Assembly: GCA_029168955.1 (NCBI GenBank)
Contig: JAPDOI010001819.1
Location: 1 to 64,000 of the forward strand
Length of the DNA stretch: 64,000 nucleotides
Direction: 5' to 3'
DNA from: Aplectana chamaeleonis
Lineage: Eukaryota; Nematoda; Chromadorea; Rhabditida; Cosmocercidae
Shown: one piece after another, positions 1 to 12,800 of the stretch
How positions within the stretch are numbered: position 1 is the first letter of the stretch
How the letters are laid out: each line of letters opens with the position of its first letter
Program-made: the position numbers and the translations under genes
Notes under the pieces: generated by a model
Told to the model about the DNA's origin: nothing
Databases searched by the model: none
Seen by the model: the letters and a program-made list of their open reading frames with translations, nothing else

Positions 1-59
1 TCTCTGCCAACGCGTAGCTAGATGCCTCTGAGGGCGCGGCCTGTAACGCCGCCTCCCAT

Positions 60-770
60 TCCATGGTAGCGAGAATTTACGGGTTTAGATAGCTACGATA
101 GCTGGGTAAACCCGCATATTCTTGTGTCGACGGTATGGCAAGGGTGCAAATTTTACGGCGTATTCTACGTAAAAACGAAGGCTAAATTCGATACATTGGA
201 ACTCTCTGTCGCTAAACCCGTAATAGTTCTCGCTATGAACTTTGTAGCGAGAATCTGCGGATTTTGGCGACAGCCTGTGCTGAAATGCAATCTTAAACCC
301 GCGCTGCCTACGTGGAACGCAGGGATGCTGTTCAAACAATGTTGGTCCAGTCATCTTACTGAGTGATTACTCGACAATCTGCGGCTGGCCGTGGAGGGTG
401 ACTCACGGTAGTCGCTTTCGGGGACACCTATGGCGAGGAATAATTTTGACCATTCTGATGCTGCAGGCGGTGGGAAGAAAACGGCGATGCTGGTCGATCG
501 CAGCTGGGATCGCCGTTCTAATACGGGTCAGGACTGGGTGGGTCGATCGACCGAGTGCTGTAACGAGAATTTGCGTAGAATATGCACAGGTGCCGTAGCA
601 AGAATGTGGGGAAGCGAGACGATTTACGTAGAATATGCGGGCGCTCGTAGCTAGAATTTCACCAACTGGAGGCTAAACGGAGTAATTTACGTAAAATCTC
701 GGGTTCGTAATTAGACTAGATGCCTCCGAAACCCCGGGCATCTCCGGTTTCCGTGTGAGGCATCTAGCTA
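60..770. repeat. Cluster of short dispersed repeats
   Basis: Copies of GTAGCGAGAATTTACGTAGA lie near 64, 240, 560, 595 and 640. At 716-767 an inverted pair CTAGATGCCTC and GAGGCATCTAG encloses a CCCCGGGCATCTCCGG palindrome; similar pieces occur at 20391-20440 and 39051-39120. I see no gene. Confidence 0.6.
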
Positions 771-1174
771 CGCACTGGCAGAGCAGTTGTTGTACGACGA
801 AAAATCTCTGCTCAAAAAAAAGTGCTTTTTCTGTGGAGTATCCCGGATTTGATTCAGATATGGTTTAACCATTCGGCGGCGCTGGAGAGGATGTTTTCTC
901 TTTCTAAAATTTAGACTGATGCACCTTAAAGCCATCTGAAATCGTTTCTCAAAAACCGTATATCATTTTTTCATGTTTTATAGTGCAGGCGATTTCTCTG
1001 ACATACAGAATAAGAGAGTGGAAAGTTTCTCCCGGTTAAAACCATCAACTTCCGCAAAAACTCTGTTTTAAAAACGTCTCGAATTATCTACTTCCCACCC
1101 CTCCGTTCAATTTCGGTGTGTCTGGTGCAATACGTCGAAAGTTTTTTCACAAACGTCGGATGTGCTTTGTTGCT

Positions 1175-1685
1175 TTAAAGGCAGCATACACGCTCGTAAA
1201 CGTTGTTGAGATAGGCACGATAGCAATGCATACCGAACCGTACGGTTTATATCAGATAACGTCACTACGCATTTCGGAGCTTCAAAAACGAGTCACAACC
1301 ATGTTTTACATGAGTGGCAACTGAGTCCTACCCCTGTAATTCGCCTGCCCCAACTCTATTTCGCCTCCTCTGACGGGGGAACATACATTGAATAACCGAT
1401 CTTGAGGAGCAAAAAGATCAACTGAGCAGTAAATAGCACAGCCAAGTGGGAGACAACGCGAGAGATCAGCCTGATTGGATTGACGAGATCATATTTCACG
1501 CAGTGGCCAATTCTCCACTCTCAAGATTCAGTTGCAATAACATCGTGGATATTTTGAGCCTAGAAAACGTATCTCCGGTCACTTTCCTCTATTTTCCTCA
1601 GCGTAGATGTTTTTAAAGCGCCCGGACCTCTCATAATCTCAGAAAAACATTTTGGAGCAAATTTTAACGTGCACGCTGCCTTTAA
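1175..1685. mobile_element. AGGCAGCATACACGCTC family element
   Basis: TTAA then AGGCAGCATACACGC at the left; GTGCACGCTGCCT then TTAA at the right. The left 200 bp resembles the left arm of the element at 49689, including a shared CCCCTGTAATTCGCCTGCCC-like stretch. The right half is not a clear inverse, so this copy is degraded. Confidence 0.75.
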
Positions 1686-2179
1686 ACTTACTAAGTGGGT
1701 GAATTTATGTTGCCTTTCGTTCACTGGAACTTATTCTAGAAGCAGAGTGCAACCAGTTGGTCTAGTGGCTTCTGATGTTAGAATTCCTCTGAATTGTAAT
1801 TTCAAATGCTGAATCTTCATGCCTGTGATGGCGCTTCTGTTCCTCAAAAAGCCAGATGGTTGGTGAAAACTGGTGGCGTATCGTCATTTTAAACCACTCC
1901 AACTTCTTGAGAACCATATGTTTTTGACATATTTGTGGCGGGCAAACTTTAGCTGCGTGGTCCACTCACGCTTCCATTGCTTGAAATTGAGCCTGAAAAT
2001 GAAAAAATTGGTTTTCTGCGCGAACGATGCCTTAAATCAAGTTATAGGCAGAAGTCGCTTTTGATGCCAACTTTGCCCATTTCGTGCCACTTTTTCCTCT
2101 GTTGCTGGCAAGGCACTGTAGATACAGGCTGATAAAAATGGCGGAATTCACATAATTCCTAGTTCGTCCTGGTCCCAGC

Positions 2180-2470
2180 GAAGCGGAGGTTAGAGAGCAG
2201 TGAGAGAGCGGAGGGTAGACGGAGGCCCAGGCGTCGCGCACTGCGCCGCCTGCAATCCTCGAATGATGTGAGAGCTGCGACGTTGTATAGAGGGTAGGTA
2301 AATAAGCTTGCAGGATAAGTAGCCAGACAGGCTGGCAAGTAGGTAGGAAAGGAGGCAGGTAGAAGGGTGTTATGTAAGTAGCGCAAAGTATGGAAAAGCG
2401 GACGGGGTAGATATGTAAAGCAAACAGGTATTTAGGTAGGTATGCAGTGCAGTTAAATAGGGCGAGATAG
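2180..2470. repeat. Dispersed repeat plus degenerate GGTA simple repeat
   Basis: 2183-2300 matches 25403-25510 (GGAGGCCCAGGCGTCGCGC, TATAGAGGGTAGGT). 2300-2470 is a purine-rich run of TAGGTAGG/GGCAGG variants. The 181-codon minus-strand frame across it is a by-product. Confidence 0.75.
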
Positions 2471-2784
2471 ACAATCGATATTATCAATTTTTTTGATTTA
2501 TTCGCTAAAACACATTGCATTCTGAGCTTGTCGAATGGGATGAGATTGGGAGGGGGAGGAGGAGTAGTTAAAAGCATCGTTCGCCCTGGAAACCGCTTCT
2601 CAATTGTTCAGGGTCAATTTAATGAATGAGCTCCGGTAGACCACAACCGGTAAACTTCGGAAAAGCGTCAAAATCCCAGAGTTATGAGATTTGGAAGGGG
2701 TGAAAATTGAGGAATTCTGCTACCGGTTCTCACTCATTTGTCATCTACCAACTTTTTCAGAGAATTTCTGAGAGAATGGGAATC

Positions 2785-3190
2785 GCCGCAGCGGCACCGC
2801 GCGATATTACCGCTTCGGAGCCTACTACAGCGCAGCGTAACAGCGCAGTTATCGCGAGCCGCGCCGGGCACTAACGCGGAGCTGTAGCGCAACTACCGCG
2901 GAGCCGTAGCGCAGATAAGTGGCAGTGCCGCTTTGGCTCCATGATAGTGCCGCAGCGGCTCTGGAAGAGTATCTCGGCTATGAAGTTATTCAAGAATTCA
3001 CATATATACAACCAGATCCTTGCGGAGCCGGCGCGGTTCTAACGCCGGAGCGCTGCGGCACTATCGCGGTGATTTTGAGGCTCAAGACACGGCAACAAAA
3101 TCGTCTGGATCACTGGAGCCGCTGCGGTACTATCGCGGAACTAGCGCGACACAGTCGAGGGTCGCGGTATTTTCCCGAGCTGACGCGGCA
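2785..3190. repeat. GC-rich degenerate tandem repeat
   Basis: Variants of GCGGAGCYGYRGCGCNACTA recur about a dozen times in both orientations. The plus-strand frames of 170 and 71 codons here reflect GC-rich repeat, not a gene. Confidence 0.7.
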
Positions 3191-3429
3191 AATTTTTTCG
3201 GAGGTGTTGATGCATGCGACCGTCAAACTACATGAAAACCAGTTACGGCACAGACTCCACATGCAGAAAAAAAACTTCGAGAATGACAGTGACGAGGTCT
3301 ACATGTGCAGAAAAACTTCAGAAACGATTCTCGCAACGAAATCTCAATTCAATTTTAGCAGTGTGTTCAGACTGTCTATCCTTTACAAATTAAGGTTTTC
3401 CATGGGCCTCCCTCTCTCTCCTTCACTAT

Positions 3430-5620
3430 AGAGGCCAAGTTACACAAAAACATGAAAACTAATATACGTTTTCTGTTCAAACGATGCCTTTAAACTACTG
3501 TTTATCATATATCAATCGGATATTATCGATTTTTTTGGTAAAATCGCTAGAACATCTTGTAGTACTTTCTCGAATGGGGTGACACTGGAAGGCTAGCAAG
3601 TTCGTTACTAAATGTTCATCGAATCAACTAACGATATTAATTAGAAGTTATGAAGAATTGGTGGGATATTGCAAGGCAAAGTTAAGAAAAATAATAATCT
3701 ATCGAAAAGTTGCTTTAACTAAAGTGGTTTGGCACTTACAGAACAGAAATTTCTTAACAAGTAGGGGAAAATAGAAATGTGCAGAGTGTACAAAATGAAG
3801 TAATGCTTTTCCGAAACCTGATTCTCTAGCCTGAAATTTCCAAATAGGGAAAGAAGCCCATTGTGTTTTTTTTTATGTGGAAGGGTTCGATAGCTTTTAG
3901 GACTGAGATTCGGTAAACCAGATCATGCATAGGAATAGGTTTTCGATGGCGTATCTTTCTGTCAGTATCAAACCAAACTTTTGCTGAAAAGCCCTTTTTC
4001 AGTAGAATTTTTATCCATTTTCAAGCGGTACAACTCAAAGTATCGGGAAGTGGCTTTATTCTATCAGACCGAAAAACCAGCAAAAAAGTATTAAAACTTT
4101 GTCGCAAAGTCGCGGTAATGCTTGTAGACGGACGAAAAATTCATTGTTGGGAAATTCAACCTGCGGCCCAAAGTCAATTCTTTCTGAAGTTGCTTTCTGC
4201 CTTATTGCAAGAAAGCGCGAGCATGTTAAGCCGACAAGAAACTCCTTTGTGTTGTTGAAACCAACATTTATTCACAAAACCACCTGTATCACAAGAATAC
4301 AATGAATTATGTATCTCCTCGCTGTTTTTCGCACCTGCACCCACCTCTCTCTACCACACTCATCGATGCCATTTCTGCCAGAAGCAGCCCCAAAAGTCTT
4401 CCTTTTCTTTTTTCCTGACTTTTCTCTCTGTCCAGCCTATGTATGAAGTTGTCAGGTGCGAATTACGACAGCGGTGAGCGACTCTTTTCCGTTATCTTTG
4501 GTCCTATCTCTATTTGATAGTTCGATTATTTGTTTGCCCGTCCTAAAACAATTACTCGAAGTTGATTCCCGGAATCGATCGGGAATTTCTGGCATGTCTT
4601 GCTTCCATCCTTTTTCCTCCCACCATCCCTCCTAATCTTTCTTTCTTTATCAGCGATTTTTCTCATTGTAACTAGCACATTGATCTTTACTTGTTTATAA
4701 TCCTCGGTAAAGTGATGTGTTGGTGTTTGTGCAATTCTTAGTTATCACTTAAGAACTTCAACCTTCATCCTTCAGACTGGTTACATATTTTTCTGTCGAG
4801 CCTGTATAGGTAATCAACCCGAGATTATAAATATTCTGGTTCCGGGATAAAAATCTGGAAACGTGAGATTTAGACCTCTAGGTCGAGCCGCAGCTCATTG
4901 GTTCAAAACATAAACTCCGATTTTCTCGATCTTTCCGTTCCTAAAATACTTCACTGGCTTTTAAGTGCAGTGTGAAATTTGCATTTCACCTATTACTTAT
5001 AAATTGTTTTGGGAAGTATCACGCGCTTTGTGATGAACTTCTGTGTTGAGAACCGTTTTCGAAATCTTATTGTTGGTGAAGTTTTGTGTCGAATGATATG
5101 TCGGAATCCTGCATTTACGATTTGCTCCTCAATTGACCCCTATCGGTGGAGCTTTCGAGTTGCATTGCAGTTACTCTCCATTTCGGAGGAAATTCAGTCG
5201 AGTCGATCGCGTGCGTGCGCGCGCGTGTGCTGCTTCTCCTTCTCTCTCGCTGTCTTTTCGAATACTCTCATTTGGAAGATTTAAGCAAATTCCGCTGCGA
5301 ATTGAAGAGTAACGGGTTAGCGCAGCATCGAAGGAGAAGTTTCAGCACTCGGGACCACCTTTGCTTGATTGGAATAGCCTTTGATTTTTCCTGATCGCGA
5401 AAGTGGGACAACCCTCATCCTTCGATGTGTACTGGGCGCATACAGTCTAAGAATACCTTTAACGCCGCGTTTTCTATTTTCATCAAAGTTGAGAGAACCC
5501 CTGAAGTCAACTATTGGTGCCACCCACCTGGATAGCTTGTGCAACAAATTAAGGTACCTTTATCAAACATCTATTTACTTATCTTCAACAAATGTTCACA
5601 CAACACGTTACACATCAGGA
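3430..5620. other. No gene or repeat recognised
   Basis: About 2.2 kb of moderately AT-rich sequence with few repeats compared with its surroundings. A GTGCGTGCGCGCGCGTGTGC stretch lies at 5210. The missing wsp-1 N-terminal exon or promoter could be here, but I found no WH1-like start. Confidence 0.4.
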
Positions 5621-5624
5621 GGTT

Positions 5625-5955
5625 GTAACAGCTAAAGTTTCGAAAATCTTCAAAAACTCCGAAGTAGAGTCTTCCAAAGTTCGAAATCTTCCTTCCGGTT
5701 AGCTGCTGGTTCGTAGAGCCAGTAGGCCTTTCGAAACGTTTTATTTCCTTCCAGCTCAGTAATACTTAGAAACCACGATTGTCCATCAAACAATCGTGGT
5801 TTCTAGCCCATTTTTCGGGCAGAAGAAAAAGAAGATCTGAAGAAGGCTCTACGAACCAAAAAAGCTAACCGGAAGGAAGTTTCGAACTTTTGGAGGCTTT
5901 GTATTTTGGAGTTTGAAGTGAAGATTTTCGGAAACTTTAATGAACATTTTGCAGC
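5625..5955. repeat. Long foldback repeat
   Basis: The arms pair around 5779, where AAACCACGATTGT and ACAATCGTGGTTT flank a short loop. Outer paired blocks include CTTCCTTCCGGTTAGCT with AGCTAACCGGAAGGAAG and TTCGTAGAGCC with GGCTCTACGAA. The right arm opens a spurious minus-strand frame. Confidence 0.85.
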
Positions 5956-6118
5956 CTCTTGAGGTGTATTGTGTTTGTTGTGGACGAAAATGAGGCTCAG
6001 GAGATAGTACAATCATTCCTTATCTTCAAATGATAAAGTTCAAATGCAAAACAGACTGCTGTTTTAAGGAACGAATTAGGCTCTAAGATCTTGATGGCAA
6101 GTTGCTGTATCCAAAATA

Positions 6119-6344
6119 CTATTGTGTGCAGGAATTTTGCGGAGTATCCGTGAACAAAGAGGTTTCCTCATCCATTGGCTCAGAGTTAAAGTTTCTGGTG
6201 GAATGCATGAGACCAGTTTGCAACCTCCCGATTCCTATAATTCCTTTAGCGGCTGAAGCCAGATCACATTTTGCTGCAGCCACATTGGGCAAGAGTATCT
6301 GCAGCGAATCGGCTGGATCGCCCGTCTGGTCCATTTCATTTGTT
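6119..6344 (-). CDS. Last exon of the unrecognised minus-strand gene
   Basis: GTGTTTTAG acceptor, 74 codons and TAG. It begins TNEMDQTGDPADSLQILL and contains a small-residue stretch AAKGIIGIGRLQTGL, then an acidic/Thr-rich C-terminus. The plus-strand frame here has no splice support. No polyadenylation signal of the AATAAA type was seen within 120 nt. Confidence 0.6.
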
Positions 6345-9300
6345 CTAAAACACTCAAAAACTATTCGTACATGAGAGGAGTTAACGAATTTCGAACCGAG
6401 TAGAGAGTTGGGCTTTCTGCCATTTTTTCTCGAGGTTTGCAGGCAACATTCTGTGATTTTTCATCTGAAAATATGTCTCACCAAATAGAAACCATCAGAA
6501 CTATTTTTATCAAGCTGGATAGTACAGAGCCGGGCCACGAAGTACAAACGGGGGCGTGAGTCTTGTGCCCGTCGTCCGTCCTTCTGTCATACCTCCCGGC
6601 TGTGAGTCAGTCGGCAAAATTCACGAACAGCTGGGTGCCGCCGGTCGCGAAAAGACTTCTACGACACATTTCCATTATCTGCAAATACCCAACTTCCATT
6701 ACTGGCTATTCCTTTCCCATAAGCACACTCCACCTTCCTGCAGAAACCTCTCCGGGTCAGCTGGGCTGACACCTCGTTGCATGTTGGGCGTCTGTTGATC
6801 CAGTGACTCGTTCAGAGTCATTCTTCTACAATTCGGAGGTGACCAACTACTTCAGTCCCATGACTGTTAACATCAGGAGTGACTTGGATGGATGTCGCTG
6901 ATGACATCTGGACCAGCCGGAAAATGTGAGTTTCCTGGAGACGTGTATTTTGTATTTGCCTCTGAATCGAATACTTTCCAGCAACTCGGGAGAACCGCAT
7001 TTCCGGTCATCTGACGGAGGGAGAACAGAACAGCATACTCTGCCTATCTGGAACCTTTCTGCTAAGGTCAGCTATTTTGGAAAAATACATAGTTTTGTTC
7101 CACATTTTATTTTTTTGAACCCTCGGAAAATTCCTGAACAGAATCTTATATGTCAGCTGGCGCTCCTCTGTTTCAACAAAGCTCTTCTTTTCTTTACGAC
7201 TGCTGCTCACACCTGCTGGTACAAACATTTCTCATCATAAATGGGGCCACTGGGAGATTCTTTGATCATTCACACGTGTATGACAAATGTTTCTTGAAAG
7301 CATCTTTCCTGTAGGCAATCACCTTCAGCTTTTGTACTCAACCCCACACTCAGGTCCGGTTTTAGGTCGTTTTCATATGGTATAGTTGCGAACCTCACAA
7401 AGTTAGCAAGAAGGGTTTTCGGGCCGAAAATAGCCGAGAATAGGCGTAGACGACCAGCTAGGAACTGATCGCACTATTAACTGGAAGTTTTCCAAAATGA
7501 TCTGATGTTATGGAGATGGTAGACGAAACCGGTAGAGGTAAAAAAAGTGATTCTGGTAGATCACCGTCTTCCCGCAGAAAAAACTGGTTACAGACCACTA
7601 CTAAGGGAAAAAGGGGTGTTGCGGGTCCTCATGTTCACTAAGGCGCTATTTATACTTTCGAAGCGCGTAAGTCAGGTGCGTTTGACGTGGCTTTGAAGTA
7701 TGAATGGCCTGATCGCCACGCCGGCGCCGACACGCGCGTGACGCTCACTCCGCCATAGTAATTAACTCCATCACTATCCTCTGCTACCACAATTGGTGAA
7801 ATTGCTTGTTTGTAGAAGTTGGGGCACACGTTATTCCGCCCCGCCATGGCGTCGCCCTCTGGAGTACTAACAGTTTCCGGCAGCGCAAAGACGCGCATCA
7901 GCCTACACGTTACGCTCGTTGCGCGCCAGCATTTAGGAGTGTGAATGGCGCCTACATTACCGCTGCAGCCATAGCTGGTCTCGGTGCCAAGTTATAGGCC
8001 GTCCCGCCATAATAACATCTATTTTCTTGAATTGTGGAGCAAAACGCATGAGTGGAACAATAAGTTTTTTTCTGCAAGCACACAACATCAACTCACTGAA
8101 GTTTTTGCCTGGTGATACACGCTGGAATATCATTAAAAACTGAAAGAAACAGGAAGGGCTCTAACCCAGAAAAAAAGTTATCAGCGGTTTCCTCATTGAT
8201 TAGTGACAAACTTGGATCCTAACCAGCCATGGCTACAGAGTGCTTAGTGGAAATACGCAACTGCACCATCGCCTTTTCCATTGCCGTGGGATCTGTACCT
8301 TCACTCCAGTCGGTTATGTAATACGCGAGAACCTTTTTCTTGTTCTCGCACCCGTTCGGGAGTGCGGGTAGTTTTCCTCTTTCCGTTTTTGATGATCCAT
8401 TTTCTCTTTGCAGTTTCCGGTGCTTCGATAGGAAATTGGGGAAAACCTGCTGAAGATCATTAATCATGCGAGGTTTTGATATTTCTCCAACTTTTTTGCA
8501 TATCCGTTTTCCAGTTTTGGGCTAAAATTTCCTTTCTCCGCAGGCGTTTTCTTTAAATGTTTTTTTCTTTGCATCTATCCTTGATCGGGAGTTCTTCTGT
8601 TTTTCCGCACACAGCATCCCTTCCTTCTTCTGGAACTCCCGGAACGTCTGATTGTAAGCATTTAGAAAATTGGAAGTCTGATCGCGTCCATCTTCTTGAA
8701 TTTCCGTCAACGCGACTGATTAATTTGATGCTAATTACGCACTCACAACTCCCTCAATTTCAGTCGAGCTGCCCGTAAAGGCAGTGTTCACGATGGAAAA
8801 GCTTCCCGTTTTTGGCAGAAACGTAAGCTCTAAGTCCCTCCAAGACTGAGAGGGGGAGATTGGAAGTACGACATAAACGGCCAGACAGTGGGGGGGAAAA
8901 TTTCGTGGAAGCCATCCAACCCATTGGGCCACCACGTCGCCCACGTCCTATAACAATGGTCCTGTGTAAGTCGTTTACCGTAAAAATGACAGGCACCAAA
9001 TTTACGAATACTCTTCTTCGCGAAAGGTTTTAACATCCCAGCATGTTCATTGGCCCCGTTTATTTTTATAGAATTTTTGGAAAGCAGGAAACAGAAAGCA
9101 AACCTCTTATCTAAGAACTTTGAAGCGAGGAACCATTTCCCCAGCGTCAGGTTCAATGCGTTATCCGCAGACTCCCCGAAACATACAAACAGGCATATTT
9201 ATTTTTTCAGACATTTTTCTTTGTACAGTTTTGCTCCGCTATTTGAGTGCTCTGGGGGACTTTCTTCTATAAACCTCTCTTCTTAATGGACTTACCTAAC

Positions 9301-9613
9301 CAAAAACATCGAAAATCTATGTTACGGTTTTTTCATCGTGAGCACTGCCTTGAAAAGTGATTCGACAGCCGATACTTGTTGTCTAACCGCGGATGATATC
9401 TATCCTTGCAATGCTTATTCCGATTCTGGCATTCATTTGTCTGCGGCCGAGTTTCCCATTTTTTCAAGTAGAGCGCTTTTTCATAATTAGAAGATCCTTC
9501 GGTGCTATGCAATGTTGTACCTAAACTTTTGGATTTTTCCCTTCGAAAACTTATGGAACAACCGCAATTAGTTGAGTCAATACAATACTTGGCACGGCTA
9601 CCCAACGCCGTGT
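6119..9613 (-). CDS. Unrecognised multi-exon protein gene, 5' incomplete
   Basis: Nine minus-strand segments join with GT-AG introns and consistent phases: 9376-9613, 8613-8715, 8299-8521, 7121-7212, 6975-7043, 6851-6934, 6734-6791, 6386-6464, 6119-6344 (TAG 6119-6121). Introns of 40, 59, 77, 91, 269 and 41 nt are typical of nematodes; two longer ones hold repeats, one of them a complete TTAAAGGCA element. The protein is about 389 residues, Lys/Ser-rich first (ENKKKVLAYYITDWSE), then TYKILFRNFPR, AEYAVLFSLRQMTGN and RLVQMSSATSIQVTP, ending TSLFTDTPQNSCTQ. I see no known domain, signal peptide or membrane segment. The first segment may extend to about 9660 and has no start codon. It lies antisense to wsp-1, directly upstream of its first exon found. 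The 3' five exons are the most convincing; the 8.3-9.6 kb exons are less so. An ATG at 7228 could instead start a shorter, 207-residue form. Confidence 0.55.
8779..9351. mobile_element. AGGCAGTGTTCACGAT family, uninterrupted copy
   Basis: AGGCAGTGTTCACGATGG at the left is matched by CATCGTGAGCACTGCCT at the right. The inside matches the copy at 49624-50649 in inverse orientation (shared TTGGCCCC, CTTCAAAGTT-like and CGAAACATACAAAC-like stretches). It lies wholly in an intron of the unrecognised minus-strand gene. Confidence 0.85.
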
Positions 9614-9733
9614 CTGCGAACAGTTCGCGACAGCAGGTGTGGGGGAACCTCTCATCAGCGACTCATTGATTAAACTATATACTTAAGATGGCACTAAAAT
9701 GAACGAATTTGTTTGAAAAAGCTGCTTTTTCAG

Positions 9734-9838
9734 GCTCTGTGTACTGGAGTTTGCCAACTTCTACAAGCCGAGAACGAAATATGGACTGACATGAAAGTCG
9801 GCGTCATTTGTTTCATTCGCGATCCACACGTGAAAGAG
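9734..9838 (+). CDS. wsp-1: wsp-1 found exon 1: N-terminal part of WH1
   Basis: The exon follows a TTTTTCAG acceptor and ends at GAG/GTTTTTT; it has 35 codons, phase 0 to 0. Its reading, LCTGVCQLLQAENEIW then GVICFIRDP, matches the WH1 opening of N-WASP, in which a V-x-QLY helix precedes a W, a G-V strand and a K/R-D turn. It contains no suitable start codon, so at least one coding exon must precede it. The nearest upstream plus-strand sequence has no in-frame ATG before stops. Confidence 0.88.
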
Positions 9839-12800
9839 GTTTTTTCAGCTTTTTTGAAGAAGGATAATATGTTAGACTCTATTGCCGGTTTTAAAGTCTG
9901 AGCGAATGAACGAGGTCGTCGCGGTACATCGTCGCGAGCGCTCAAAACCCACTGACTGGATGCGTCGCGGTTGTCGCACGTCCAGCCGCAACCATATGTC
10001 GTTTCTTGTTGATTCGCCAGACTGCAAATGGCAAATAGGTCTTACAGATGGGCATCATCCCACAAACTCAGTTCGTCTGAACTGGGAAGGAAACCAGGGA
10101 TGGAATGTGGAAAATTTCTTTATGGCGGGTTCCACTTTGCCATAAAGACGGCAAAGACGACACGGAAAATCTGTCCCTGAACTCGATTTCGAAGACAGTG
10201 TTCACTACGAAAAAATCTCTTTTTCAGCAGGAGCAGTGCTAGCTGTGGGTTTTTCTTCTCATAGAAGTAATTGAGAAAATCCTAAAATAACAAAGTTGCC
10301 ATTGCACTGAATACGCCTTATATCGGAAAATCTTCACATCCGAACTCTTAACAATTCCTTCTAGGCAAGCAAGACGAAAAAAACTGCTCACTTAAGAGGT
10401 TCAGGAGCGCAAAACCTCTTTCCTCAGTGTTTCTGAATTTCTTTCACACTAAACATCAAGATGAAAATTCGGAGGTGTAGGGATTTGATTGATTTAAGGG
10501 ACACTCCAAAATCGAGTTGTCACGGAACCTCTGGGTTTTCTGGAGCCTTTTTCGCTCATTTTCCTCAAACATAGTCTTGTGGGCTCACCTGGGCATAAAA
10601 AGTAGGCAAAGAGGATGTGCGTACTTCTTATATGTATGTATTGTATACACCGCCTTTGGAGTCTTGACTTTCGGTAAAACTTTCGAGAAAAGTGGGAGAC
10701 GAATAATTAATATCCCAGTCAGCTCTTTGCAGTCGTCGAGAAGCAAAGCGCCTGTATGTACGAGGGCTGCTCGATACGCATGCCAACCGCGTGGGCTGAC
10801 AATTCCAACTCGGACCGATTTCGCCTGGTGCTCAATTCAATTCCCTTTTCAGTACGTCTTGTCGTTGCTACTTCCCCAAACCGATGGACGATTTCCTGCT
10901 AAGGTGCTTTGGACGATGAATGTGTAAGTGGTATTCATCCTTTTCGTGCTTTGAACTCAGACTTTGAAGACGGTTTTTCCGATCTGAATATTATTCTCAC
11001 TATCAAAAAAGGGATCTTCCAAGCGAAAGAGGTTTGGTTGGCGCTGTGAAACGTTCCACCAAAAAGGAACAATAGGCAAGTAGGATGAGGAGAGTCTACA
11101 AAATTGAGCAATATTTTCTGAGACTGATATTCTTGGCCGAAACTTCTTAACAGCGGAAACAAACCGTTGCGGTGTTCCACACGGGAGTACTTTGTGGTTC
11201 CAAATAGACTCCGATTATGCGAGTAACGATGAAAATGTATATTTATGTGCACCTATTAGTTATCATTAGAAAAGAAGATGATGCCAACTTCACCTACACA
11301 GACGGCTAGCTCCAGCTACTATGAGATGCGAACCAAAAGTGTAGCATCAGATAAGAGTATTTTCCTATAAAATCGTCAACGAATAGAAGTCCATTTTCGG
11401 AAACTATTGAACTCTTCCTCGTGAAATGCCACAACGGTTTGTTTTCGCTGTTAAGAAGTATCGGCCAAGAATATCAGTCTCAGAAAATATTGTTCAATTT
11501 TTTTGCAGACTCTCCTCATCCTACTTGGCCTGCTGTTCCCCTTTTGTTGGTACGTTTCTGAGACGCCAACCAAACCTCTTTTGCTTGGAAGACCCCTTTT
11601 TGATAGAATTGTTCACTTTTTTTGATATTACGAAGTAATATCTGAAAATCTTCAATATTTTCCAAACAGGATGGATTGATATGACAATCACTAAGTAATT
11701 GACTTGTTGCGCACGCTACAAAATAATGAGCTCACTTCACTTTCCTCGACATCTCTGGATGACGTCATCAGATGCCGTGTGTACTTTACACGACATCCTG
11801 ATGACGTCATAAGATGCCCTATGCACTTAGCACGACCTGGGCAATGACGTCCCGATGACGTCAGCAGATGCCCTATGTACTCTGACACGACCTCCTGATG
11901 GTCATCAGATGTCATGTACTTGGCACGACATCCTGATGACGTCATCAGATGCCCTATGTACTTGGCACGGTGCCCTGATGACGTCAATACATGCCCCATG
12001 CACTTCGATGACGTCATCAGAGAGTAAATAAACTTGTTAGCCACTTCCCCGTCCCTTCCCATCGAAAAGTACAGCCTGGGTGACGTGTTTTAGCGATTTG
12101 ATCTTACCAACTGATAATATCACTTGATATGATAAGCAGTTATAAGTGAAGTAGGTAATGCTAAACAGTAAGTAACGAACTTGTTAGTCACTTCCTGTCC
12201 TTCTCTCTCTACGAAAAAGTACATATTTTAGCGATTTGATCTACCAACTGATACTATCACTTGATATGATAAGCAGTAATAAGTGAAGTATTTAATGTTA
12301 AACAGTAAGTAACAAACTTGTTAGTCACTTTCCTTGTCCCTTCCCATCGAAAAAGTACAGCCTACAACGTGTTTTAGCGATTTGATCTACCAACTGGATA
12401 ATATTCCTGATATGATAAGCGGTTATAAGTGAAGTAGTTAATGCTGGAACAGTAAGTACTCATTGGTTCTACCTACTCACCAGCCTGCTTATCTGTCCAC
12501 ATACCAACTTACCTGCCTGTCCAACTGATCGCTCATGCACCATTGGCAACGTGTTTAGCGATCACTAGACTTGGGACTGAATCGAATAATTATTCGAATA
12601 ATATTCGAATAATTCGAATATTCGAGCATTCGAATATCTGATTCATTCTGGGAATTTCAATTTTGGGGTTTATTCGAATATTCGATTTATTCCTGGGAAT
12701 TCAAAATTTGGATTTATTCGAATATTCGATTTATTCGAGGATTGAAATTTTGGATTTATTCGAATATTCGATTTATTCGAGAATTGAATTTTTGGATTTG

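Noticed and set aside
2032..2577. 181-codon minus-strand open frame, the longest early in the window
   Set aside because: It spans a GGTA simple repeat and a dispersed repeat also found at 25403; composition is Leu/Pro/Tyr-rich, with no motif.
11691..12062. 123-codon minus-strand open frame
   Set aside because: It is the TGACGTCA minisatellite translated; the peptide only repeats HLMTSSGCR.
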